From assembly GCA_031268675.1 (NCBI GenBank), contig JAIRWY010000048.1:1-64000 (forward strand): DNA of 64,000 nt, read 5' to 3'. This DNA is from Candidatus Ancillula glyptotermitis (lineage in GTDB: Bacteria > Actinomycetota > Actinomycetes > Actinomycetales > Bifidobacteriaceae). Below the pieces are notes generated by a model, which saw nothing but the letters and a program-made list of their open reading frames with translations, made no database searches and had not been told where the DNA came from. Made by a program: the position numbers and the translations under genes. How positions within the stretch are numbered: the stretch's first letter is position 1; each line of letters opens with the position of its first letter. This document shows positions 28,162 through 39,400 of the stretch, piece after piece.

Positions 28162-30300
28162 ATGCATTCGTTGATAATTGATACAACACAAGGTACAAAT
28201 ATTGCTCTAGTTGCTCAAGAAAGTACACGCATAGTTTCATGCAAGATTTTAGGGCGAGCGGAAAAGAATAGTCAGTTGGAAAATATAGCAGTTCTAACTT
28301 CTGCGCTTGTTGGTTCAAGTCAGATTGATCAAGTGTTGGTTAGTACAGGTCCAGCGTCATATACAGGTCTTCGTATTGGAATTTCTTTTGCGCGCGGGCT
28401 CTCTTCGGCACTTGAAATACCATTACGTGCATATTCAACACATGATTTAGTAGCGGCATATTATGGGCTAGAAGTTGTTGAAACTAATGCAAAACGAGCG
28501 CAGAAGTTCATCAGCAAGTATACATGTGCGGGAATGAAACGAATTTCAATGGCGGTTGATAATGCAGGTGATTTTGAAGAAATAACTATTGTACGAGATT
28601 TTGAAGGCATGGCAAAGTTCCTTGCGCTCAATATTGGAACTCTTGAGTTGCCCGTTACTCCTATTTATTTGCGCGCGCCTGATGCTAAAGCAAATATTAA
28701 ACCACCAATTGTATTTTTAGAAACTGGACTTGAAAAAATTCCAGAGTTGTCGTCAATTCAAGAGGCTAGTAGTGATGATTTAGATGAATTAGTTGTAGTT
28801 GAAAAACAGATTTTTGCACTTGATGCATGGAGTAGTAAAACGATTGAAAATGCATTAAATAACCCAGAAGTTAAGGTGCTAAAAGTTGTTCATAATTCTA
28901 AAATAGTTGGCATGTCAATAACAACATTTCCTAAATTTAACGATTTGCCAGCAGATTTGGATTCAGTTGGAGTTTTGCCTGAGTATAGAAATCAAAAACT
29001 TGGTAAAAAATTGCTTGAAAAAACACTTGAAGTTCTTAAAAAATCAGGTTTACAGCGTATTCAACTAGAAGTTAGATCTAGTAATTTTATTGCACAAGAA
29101 CTTTATAAAGAATTTGGTTTTAAACAGATTCGTACACGTGCAAAATACTACAAAATGGCTGAATCTGGTGATGAAGATGCAATTGTTATGGAATATGTAT
29201 TTAATTCTGGACAAAAAACTGCGCCTGATTTATCTTCACCTATTATTATGGGCATTGAGAGTAGTTGTGACGAAACTGGTGTTGCATTTATACAAAACGG
29301 TCATATTCTAGGATCTGCACTTTCTAGTTCTATGAGTGAACATGCGAAATTCGGAGGTGTTATTCCAGAGATTGCATCGCGTGCGCATGAATCTATGCTT
29401 GTGCAAGTTACTCAACAGGCAATTGAACGAGTGCGTATACTACAGCCTAATTTTCATCTGCGCAATATCCAGGCGGTTGCACATGCGAGTGCTCCTGGTT
29501 TGGTCGGCTCGCTTGCTGCTGGTGCTGCATTTGCTAAGGGCATTGCACTTGCACTTTCTTGCCCAATCTACGCAGTAAATCATGTTGATGCACATATATT
29601 TGCATCAGGCATACGAATCCATCATGATCAGAACCAGTTGCCTAAACGGTTCTTGGGTGTTATTATTTCTGGTGGACATACTGCGCTAGTTTTGGTTGAT
29701 GATATGAACTTTAAACTTATTGGTTCAACTCTTGATGATGCTGCTGGTGAAGCATTTGACAAAATCGGGCGTGTTTTGGGTCTTGAATATCCTGCTGGTC
29801 CACAAATAGATCTACTCGCACAAAGTGGTAGAAAAGACGCTATATGCTTTCCTAGACCGTTAACTGATGCGAAGTTCAATAAAGAACATCGGTATGATTT
29901 CTCTTTCTCAGGTATGAAAACAGCAGCGATTTATGAACTGGAAAGGCAGCGAGAATTGCCAAAAGATCAGCAGATTAGTTTGAATGATTTTTGTGCCTCA
30001 TTTGCAGAAAGTGTTGCAGATGTCATTTTGATCAAGATAAAACGAGCAATTGATGACTTTGCATTAACTAGTATAGTTTTGGGTGGCGGATTTTCAGCAA
30101 ACTCTCAACTGCGCGAAAAGTTGCATATCTTTGCTAGAAATGAACAACTAGACCTCCATATACCATCAACCAATCTTTGCACAGATAACGGCGAGATGGT
30201 TGCATATCTTACTGAACAACTTTTTTTGCGCGGTGCAGCTAGTTCAGATTTAAATTACAGTGTTCAATCTGTGTTGAGTCCCAATATTGTGCAGATATAA
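28162..30300 (+). CDS. tsaB-rimI-tsaD: TsaB-RimI-TsaD triple fusion
   Basis: 712 residues in three parts. Residues 1-190 are TsaB (SLIIDTTQGTNIALV, STGPASYTGLRIGISFARGLSSAL). Residues about 194-355 are a RimI-type GNAT N-acetyltransferase (LDSVGVLPEYRNQKLGKKLLEKTL, FIAQELYKEFGF, Y-rich RAKYYK), which acetylates the N-terminal Ala of ribosomal protein S18. Residues about 360-712 are TsaD (GIESSCDETGVAFI, FGGVIPEIASRAH, NHVDAHIFASG with the metal-binding His pair, GGGFSANSQLREKL, CTDNGEMVAY). TsaB plus TsaD are two subunits of the t6A-forming complex, with TsaE encoded 51 nt upstream. A full SD (AAAGGAGGTG) precedes the ATG. Confidence 0.92.
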   Translation: MHSLIIDTTQGTNIALVAQESTRIVSCKILGRAEKNSQLENIAVLTSALVGSSQIDQVLVSTGPASYTGLRIGISFARGLSSALEIPLRAYSTHDLVAAYYGLEVVETNAKRAQKFISKYTCAGMKRISMAVDNAGDFEEITIVRDFEGMAKFLALNIGTLELPVTPIYLRAPDAKANIKPPIVFLETGLEKIPELSSIQEASSDDLDELVVVEKQIFALDAWSSKTIENALNNPEVKVLKVVHNSKIVGMSITTFPKFNDLPADLDSVGVLPEYRNQKLGKKLLEKTLEVLKKSGLQRIQLEVRSSNFIAQELYKEFGFKQIRTRAKYYKMAESGDEDAIVMEYVFNSGQKTAPDLSSPIIMGIESSCDETGVAFIQNGHILGSALSSSMSEHAKFGGVIPEIASRAHESMLVQVTQQAIERVRILQPNFHLRNIQAVAHASAPGLVGSLAAGAAFAKGIALALSCPIYAVNHVDAHIFASGIRIHHDQNQLPKRFLGVIISGGHTALVLVDDMNFKLIGSTLDDAAGEAFDKIGRVLGLEYPAGPQIDLLAQSGRKDAICFPRPLTDAKFNKEHRYDFSFSGMKTAAIYELERQRELPKDQQISLNDFCASFAESVADVILIKIKRAIDDFALTSIVLGGGFSANSQLREKLHIFARNEQLDLHIPSTNLCTDNGEMVAYLTEQLFLRGAASSDLNYSVQSVLSPNIVQI

Positions 30301-30336
30301 TGTATTTGTGCGTGATCTCTCTTATTCTGTAAATAC

Positions 30337-30369
30337 TTAAAGTTTGCTTAAAATTTACTTGAAGTTTAA
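30337..30369 (+). repeat. Three 11-bp direct repeats upstream of the giant adhesin gene
   Basis: TTAAAGTTTGC, TTAAAATTTAC and TTGAAGTTTAA lie head to tail (30337-30347, 30348-30358, 30359-30369). The 11-bp period fits a tandem regulator-binding site. They end about 18 bp before a run of about 13 G. Confidence 0.55.
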
Positions 30370-30387
30370 AATAAACCTACCAAAAGC

Positions 30388-30400
30388 GGGGGGGGGGGGG
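30388..30400 (+). repeat. Poly-G tract upstream of the giant adhesin promoter
   Basis: A run of about 13 G lies between the 11-bp repeats and the -35 element (20 bp before it). Length changes would alter distance and helical phase between an upstream-bound protein and RNA polymerase. Confidence 0.75.
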
Positions 30401-30419
30401 TAGTTCAATGAAAAAACTC

Positions 30420-30448
30420 TTGATTTTATATATATTTTATGTTATACT
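30420..30448 (+). promoter_or_regulatory. Promoter of the giant adhesin gene
   Basis: TTGATT (30420-30425), 17-nt spacer, extended -10 TGT-TATACT (hexamer 30443-30448). The transcript would start about 10 nt before GTG 30466. GGTGAT at 30455-30460 matches part of the anti-SD complement. Confidence 0.7.
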
Positions 30449-30465
30449 AAGAGTGGTGATTTATT

Positions 30466-33400
30466 GTGCGAAAAATGGATGAGTTAAAGTTTTCCACGCT
30501 TGCAGAATCTACAGGTGCAACCACATCTGGGATCAAGCGTTGGAGATGGCGTAATAGCAAGCGTGGAACTTTGCTCGACTTTAGGCGTGGAAATATGTAT
30601 TCTAGTAGTACAATGCGTCTGCTAGTATTTTCATTAGCTTTGATTATTCCTGTGGCAGTTGCAGCTACAAGTTTAGCATTATATTTGACTTCAAACGCTG
30701 CAACAGAATCTGTATTTGTCAGAACAGTTGTAAATGGTGCAAAAACTGGGTCAAATTCTGCATATTCTGGCGTTGATGCAAATACATTTGTCCAAGTAGA
30801 GCTAAATTCTCAACAGAAAATCCAGACGCAGAAGATTAAGGTTGCAGCAGATATTTCTGATCCGTCAAAAACGCTTGAAGTGGAAATTAAACCGCAGTTC
30901 GTTAAGTCCATGTCTATAACGGTTCCAGGTTATTGTTCAGGTAATCAAAACTTGGACTGGGTAAAAACAGAATCTGAGTGTCAAGGTACAGCAAGTTGGG
31001 CTAGTTCGCATTGGGTTCCTGAACATGAAGAACTCAAAGATGTCAATCAGATTCACTGGACAATTCAGTGGCAGAATAAACTTCCTTCAAATGCGCCTGA
31101 AGTAACGGTTCCTTTACTAACTTCTCCACTATTCAACTCATTTAATGCACGCGCAGGTAATGGAGGAACTGATACTTCAAGTAGTGCTAATGATGGTGGT
31201 ACTAATGCTGGTAGTTTAGTCTATCCATTTGCGAACTCAAATCAAAGTGCAATTTATAAACTTGATGGTAATTATTTGAATCAGCCCAATTATGACCCAG
31301 GCTTTACTTCTAGTGATACTTCACTTTTTGGTTCATTTGTCCAGAAGTCTAATACGGCATTTGGAACTCCATCTCTTTTTGACAGTGCTCCAATCAATGC
31401 ACTTCAATTGAATAATTATGCATGTAAAGCAAATTCCTCAAGTGAAGACTGTTCGGTAGGAATTCCAGTGCAGACTCACACATTTGAGTTTTATACACAA
31501 CTTGCGGACAGTAGTACAATCAACGCGCTCCAAAATAACGGCTTCTTAAATGTGTCATTCGCAGTCTCAGTTGGAAAGTATACACAAATTCAGAATATAA
31601 ACACAATTGCATCAAATAGCATCATGTATATGGCTGGTTCAAATATAGGTGTTGCAAATGCACTTACACATGGATTTAACAGTAGTAATGCAATTCCAAG
31701 TTACCAAACCTACAATATAATTGTACCTGGAACTTCCTTTGACTTGACAACTGCTAGTCTAGGATCTTCTGATACAATTTCACCGCTAGATGCGTTTATT
31801 ACTACGCCTGCAAATGTACGCTTTAATAATCCTCCAACTGTCCCATCTGCACCTCCCGCAGTTTCCGCAGTTTCACCTAGTACAATTACTACTGCATGGA
31901 GTTCAGATACTAATTGTGGAATAAATCATGATGAACGGTGTGGAAATGGTGGAGCTGAAGTTACAATAACTGGGCATAACTTCTCCTCATCTGCTGTGGT
32001 TACGATCGGAGGCTCGCCGTGTTTAAGCCAACAAGTGGTATCTTCAACGCAAATTATGTGCACGATTCCGCGTGGTCAAGGCTCTGTTAGTGTTGTTGCA
32101 ACTAACAACTTCGGTAGTTCAAATGCGACGGTGAAGTTGACATATTCTAGTTCTGCACCCGCAAAAACTGGTACTGGATTTGATATTGACACAGATCCTG
32201 TACTTTATAGTGCAAATGTAGTTGGCAACTTGTATGGTGATACTGCAGCAAACGCAAATATACTTGGAGAAACTATCCATACTGGTGAAGGTAGTGATGA
32301 TGTGATTGAAAATATTTCTGCATATGACTTGACTCGTTCTGCATACGACAATATGCGCGTATACACAGAATCAGGTGTTGAAAATGGAATCCGCGAGAAG
32401 TTTTTGGGTGGATCTTCGGATTCTTCAACTGGACTTAAACAAACTGGTCTATTTGCAACGACTCACTGTGAAGAGGATGCAACTGGACAAGTTAAACTTC
32501 CATGTAGTTTTGCAAACAACAGTTCAGATGCAGTTGCTAATTATCAAGCTGGGAATTCTGCAGATTCTGCACATAAAATAGTTGGTACAAAAGCTATTCC
32601 TAGTGCTGGAACTGGTGCAGAACTGTTCAATACATATCGACCACAATCTAGCGACAACATGAATGGGCAAGAGCGTGCAAGTATATACTACGTCCAGAAT
32701 TTTCCAACAGACTCAAATGGCAAGATACTCTATAATGATGAGCATGCAATATTTGAAGGTTGTCAAGGTGCATGGGGGAGTACACCTGTTCCTGCAGGTT
32801 GTCGTATAAATGGAGATAGTTCTGTTCAAAATGCGCCTGGACAACAGTTTGGAAATGGAACAAATATCGTCAACTTCAGGAATTCTATTTATGGACATTT
32901 TAACGGTATGGCACAAGGAAAAGGCTCGTCTTCTGCAAGTATTGTATTTCCAAGTATTAAAACTATGGGGTCTAAAATCCAGTACAGTGATGGAAATAAC
33001 AAAGAAGAGAAGGTTTACCTAGAATATTCTAATGTCGGAAACTTTACTATGTCTGGTTCACAAAAAAAGCGTGTGATTTCTGCGCGGATTACGATTTCAA
33101 ACATAATTACTATGGATCCACCTACTTGGGGTCAATCTGAGAGTAGACCAGCATTTACATTTTCAAACAATTTCTATTCAGGAATGCTTTATCAGGGCGT
33201 TAAATCTTTTGATATTGCTGTTGAATTGTTTGATCGTCAAACTGGAAAGCGCATTAAGTTCAATAATGTAGTAAATAATGATGTAATTACAAATCAGAAC
33301 CGTTCTGGAGCGACTTTTGCACTTTTTTCGCTTGATAGAGATGCTGGTAATACCGAGTTTGTTGGACAATACTCTACTGCATCATCTGTGGTGTTAAATA

Positions 33401-36400
33401 AACATGGAATGACCTACAACAATTCATTCATAGCGCTCAACGGAGGTGCTAATCCAAATCCTGATGTTACACAAAACAACGCCTATTATGCAAATGTTCA
33501 AGATCCTGAATATGTTGATGATCCACAAGATGCAACATATCCGAGTTCTGGAGTTGCATTTCCGCTTTCTGGTACAAAATTCAAGTTTTTGTTAGGAACT
33601 ACACTTGGACACACCTTTTCATCCATCACTTCAGTATCCACAGTTGCTCCAGTTCAACAGACTGCGATAACTTCAGTTTCTTCACCATTTCTTGTCAACA
33701 ACCGTACTAATTCCAAAACTGATCAGCTACTGTATCCTAATGGAAAACCAGGCGAAGTTAACCTTGACAAGCAGATTCCAGGCTATTCAAATCGCGAGGA
33801 TGACCTTTTGAACAGGCAGATGATTACAGATGTTTTTGGGCAGAAGATTGACCATCCATTTAATAATCCATATATTGGCACAAACAACGACAATCCAGTA
33901 GAAGATGAGGAAATTAACTGTAATAAAACTGGTACTGCATGTTCTGGTGAGCCAAATCCAAATACATACTACTACTATATTAACCAGCCCAAGTTAGCAC
34001 TGGGCTCCGAAACTATTTATCAAGCAAAGAAGTTGATTATTGAGGATGAGTTGCCTGCAGGTGTACGATTAGACACGAATAATACCATTTATGATTATAT
34101 TCATCAGCAGACTAGTAATGCAAGTTCTGATGCTCGTAATTCTCCAATTGTTCTTTGGGATGCTGGTGGAAATACTGCTGGAGTTTGGGATCAAGGTAAA
34201 AGTGGAGTTTCTGGAATTCCTTGGGATTCTGGTTATGTGTGTGATGCAAGTGCTTCTATTCCGTATCTTCCGCTAGCAGTAACTACTGATGTTGTTACTG
34301 GACGGCAAAAATTACACCTAGAATTAACTGGTGCACTTCTGAGTTGCTTGCACGGTGGGACTTATTCTACATCAAATTCAGGACAGGATCCGATGACAGA
34401 CCTCACACTAAGGCTCAGAGTTAAACTTGTTGATGAAGTTCCACAAGGTGCTATTCTTGAGAAGAGTAATACTGCAAAAGTTGTATATGATTATACAGGG
34501 ATTTCATTTCCACTAGTTGATTCAACACTTTCAATTCGCTACGAGCTCGATTCTTCAACTACGCGTGTGGGCGCGCGGAATAATCCGATGCAACAGGGTT
34601 ATAATCCTTACGATCTCCTGTTTGGCAAGGTGCATGATATAAACGGTGTTGTTCAGCCGCTTGAAGGTGCAACATTCTCACTAACAAAACTCTCTGATGA
34701 TTGGAATACAGCTGAAAACCCAGTAGTTTTAACATCCACAAGTACTAATACGAATCTTCCGCAGGATTTGGATGGGGATTCAGTTGCTGATGTTGACGCG
34801 TATGGTAATGCACTACTTGTTCCTAAGGCGCTTGTTAAATTTGAGGCATTGGAAATTGGCAAGTATAAACTTGAAGAAACAACTGCTCCACAAGGTTTTC
34901 AGCCAATACAAGCACAATATATTGAAATACTTCCTGAAAACTGCACCGATTCTACACTGGTAACTGGATGTGTACGCATTTCGGAGCAACCTGGTGATAC
35001 AACTGCGCTTGAAGAACTTAATCCAAGAGGTGCATATAATGAACTTCTAACCAATGGGCGTATACTCAACACGGTTTTGGCAAACGACAAGCTTGATGAG
35101 CCAGAGCAAGCTCCTGAGTTTAGTTTGAAAATCCGCAAAATTTCTACACAAGGCAGTCCGATAAATTCCACTAATCCGAACTACTTCGCAACTTTTCTTT
35201 TGCAGAAGAAAGAATCTGATGGAAGTTTAACCTATATTTGCCATAACCAACAATCAAATTCAGCAATTGAATATTCAGGTGCAATTTCTTGGTCAGATGC
35301 AACCGATGGTTCTGCGTATGCAAGCGGAGAACAAGGGCTTATATGTTCGTATGAAACTGCTCATAATTCTAGTGGGAATACGGATCCTATTATACAGTTT
35401 CCGTCTCTTAGTAGTGAATTTGTATATCAGGTAACTGAAGTTGCAAACTACTCGTGGCATAAAGCAGGAGAAGATGGCGAAGAGAATGCAGAAGGAGGTG
35501 CGCATACAGGAGACAGTAAAATTTATGCAGATCCTCTAGGCTCATACCTTGTAAATTGGACTTCAGATGATAAAAAGCCGCATATTGCTTATGATAATAC
35601 ACAATCAGTTGTTCAAATACCCAATAAGGAGGACATCAGCGGTACTGAAACAGTAAAAAATAATGCAGTTCGAGTTGGAAATTCTTTTGAATATAATACT
35701 TCTACAGGTATAATTGACTACAACTTGCCAAATAAGCGCAATAACTTGTTCAAGTTTAAAATATTTAAAACTGGTAGTGGTCAACCACTAAATGGTGCAG
35801 AGTTCAAATTGTATAAGGCAAATTCACAGGGAGATGTGACTTCAACTACTCCAATCTCCACGCAGATTTCTGGATATTTAGATCAAACTTCACCGTTAAC
35901 ATCAGGCGAGTTGGACTTTAGGGGTAGTCCAGTTTCTGGTTGTATTCCAACTGCGAGTACTGTTTGTGCACATCAAGGGCTACTTTCTGGTTATTATTTG
36001 CTCTCGGAGACAAGTGTTCCCAATGGCTTTGCAAAGGAGAACTTGAATTGGTTGTTGTATATAGATGATACAAATTTCAGGATCAAGAATTTGGGAGGAA
36101 CTACTAAATCTGCAGAAAATTGGACAAGTGTTGCAGTAACTGCACCAGCACAAAGCGATCTTCCTGATGATAACTCATTCTACCAAGCAACACTTGATAT
36201 TCAGAACTATAGTTTGCAGAACTTCAAGTACTTCAGTGTGAATCCTAAAGTTGTTGTACTTGAACATGGAGTAATGCAACCACTTGAAAATGCCAAGTTT
36301 GAGATTTATGAGTGTGATTTGATGCAAAACTGCTCGCTTTCTGTACAGACTTATTATTCTAACTCAGATGGATTACTTTATACTCTACCGCAAGGGCAGG

Positions 36401-39400
36401 GGCAGAGCATTAAGGATTTGCGTTTGAAACAATCAGATACATATATACTAAAAGAGGTTCAAACACCAGATTCAATTGCGCCAGTAAGTGGATATTGGAA
36501 ATATCAATACAGCGGTTCTTCATTGACTACAAGTTATTGTACACAAGATGGCACAACTGAAGAAAATATTGCTAGTACTGGAATTTATACAACTTCTACT
36601 GCAGTTCCAGTTATTTCGCAAAATTTGGTTAATAAACCGCTGTTGACAAAGCTACACTTTACAAAAGTTGATGAGTTTAATCAGGTACTTGCAGGTGCGA
36701 AATTCTCGTTAACTCCAGTTCTTGAAGATGGTGAACGCGATGAGGATAATTCAATTACTAGTATATCTACTGCGACTGGACTTGTTGAGTTTGACAATCT
36801 GGAAAATGGTATTTACGAGCTGGAAGAAACTTCTGCGCCTGTGAACTTCCGTAAATCTTCTGGTAGTTTTACCATTATATTAGATAGAGTAAATAGTTCA
36901 ATTGTACAAGTGGCAGACAATTTAAACAACATTGACTATTACTTAGAGCGGGATAAACAGCATGGAATAGACTATCACTATTATGATCTTGATCTGAATT
37001 CTGTTGCAACTCCTGTACTTAAAAACTTGCAGTATTTTAAACTGAATGCGATAGTGAATGCATGGAATTCAAACATAGATGCATTTGGAGCTGCTTTAAG
37101 TGGAGCAACGTATAAACTACTGAGTTGTCCGCGCATTTCTTCGCAGTTGCCTTTGAATCTTAATACAACCTCTTGTAATCTAGTTGGTAATTATACCAGT
37201 AATGTTCAAGGTGAACTAATAAATTCTGTAACTTCAACAAAGCTCAGTGATTATGACTTGTCTGCTTCATCATCTTATATTCTACAAGAAACTTCTGCAT
37301 CAAGTGGATACCAATCATCAGGTAATCAATATGTGCTCAAATATAATCAGGATACTTTTAGCTCAGAGGTTGGTATATATTCAAGTGCTGGAGTCGCCCA
37401 ATATGATCAGAGTGGATATAATCTAAACTTGTTAATAACTACACAAGAAAATCAGGCTTTATTACAGCCAGAAGATAGAGGGAATAAGTGGATTTCACTC
37501 ACAGATCCGAATATAAGTGGTAGAATTCAGTTGAAAATTCCTAGCAAAGAACAGTTGTATAGCATCAACTTCACGAAGGTGTGGCAAAATAATCAACCGT
37601 TAGAAAATGCGAAGTTCATGGTATATCCAGCAAGTTGTGCTGATGTAAATAAATCTACTTGTCCTAATTATCAAGAAGTATTTTCAAATGCACAAGGAGT
37701 TGTAGAGTTTGCAAATCTCAAGGCAGGAATTTATACAATTGAAGAAAAACAAGCACCAAATGGATATATTAAATCTACAGAAACTGCCACAATTGAAGTT
37801 GGACTGAACAAAACTCTCGATTCAAATGCATTAACTCAGAAGTTTATTAATGAGCGATTTTATAAACTAAATATAACAACTCAAGATGTTCTTGCGGCTG
37901 CAACAGTCGTAACTTCGCAAATATCCAGTGCAAAATTTTGTCTAGTAGATTTAGGCAACTATTCAAATAGTCAGACGATTTTTGATTATCCAGGTCTTTT
38001 TGGTGATTCAAAAGTTGATGCATGCAAGAGTATAAATGGTGCAAAACTCTACACTTCTAATCATGATGGTGAACTAATACTTGGAGAAGATTTTGGAGTA
38101 GTTGGAGCACCCAAATTAAAAGATGAAGTCTTGAATTGGACCCACAACTGGGCGATAAAACAGGTTGAAGCACCAGCTGGTTTTCAGTTGCCTGATAATT
38201 ACTACTTGTCGAGTTATATGCCAAATGAAGAACAACCAGTTGTGAAAATGTTCAGTGATTCTGGTAATGCAGATGCGAAAACACCTGCTCATTCTGTGTG
38301 GAATTTGGCTGATGTTACTGATGAGTTTCCAGTTGTTGATATACGCAAAACTTCAGAGTATTCATTCATCAAGAAAGATGAAACTGGTGCGGCATTAAAT
38401 GGTGCAGTTTTTAGTTTGTCGTGTATGCATACAGAGGTTTATTCTTCAGATGAGGATAACTACACCAAAACTTGTACGTCTGGTCAAGTTCTATATGCGA
38501 CTTCTGGTAGTTTTGATGCAACTGCTGGAAAAATAGGATGGAGAAATCTTGCACATGGTGAGTGGAAAATTGAAGAAATTTCACCACCAGTTGGTTATGC
38601 AAAAGCAGATGGATTTAATGTCCTCACAGTTGGTGGACACGTAGAAAATGGTGCGCTTGTAAATGAAATAACTACTACGAATAACACCAACTTTGCGAAT
38701 ACAAGTACTTTTAGAATTTCTACTACAGTTTCTAATTATCAGGATTTTCCACTCTTGAATGCGCAGTTTTGCATAGTTGATGTTAATGCATTTAATGGAG
38801 CTCTTGAAAATGCTAGTAACCAGATAAACCTGCCTAGTATTTTGTCTGGTACTTCTGTTTTGCATGGTGCTTTCTCTTCTACATCTTGTGATCAGTCATC
38901 AACTATTGGTTCAAATCTTCCAGCTCAACTTCACTTAGTCTCAAACTCCTCAGGTGCATTGATTACTTCAAATTCTGTACCACTTGATGAGTTTAATGTG
39001 GTTGGTTCGCACACAATTGTTCTTAGAGAAACTGCACCTCCTAGTGGGTTCAAACTTGAAGATTCATTATACATCATCACTCATAGCGCGGTAAGTGGTC
39101 CAGTAGTTCAAAAATATACACGTACTTCAAGTTCAGATGCGTACACTTTGCAAGATGTTGAATTTAGCGTGAATTCGGCAACTTCTACGCATTTTGATAT
39201 GCTGAACTTGTCCATTCACAACGTGCCAGTTAACTACAACATTTCTTTTACGAAAACCCGCGCGATTACTAATGCAGTTTTGCCAAATGCAGAGTTTGGA
39301 CTATTTAAGGCAAAATCGAGTGTAGTTGATTTAGATACAATTTGGCAAGTAGATTCTGCTGCTATTCAAACTGCAACTAGTCTTGCAAATGGCTTGGTGC

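Noticed and set aside
30408-30482. A 24-codon frame (MKKLLILYIFYV...) after the G-tract, overlapping the adhesin start
   Set aside because: It starts before the predicted transcription start and contains the -35 and -10 elements; the hydrophobic translation is what AT-rich DNA gives by chance.
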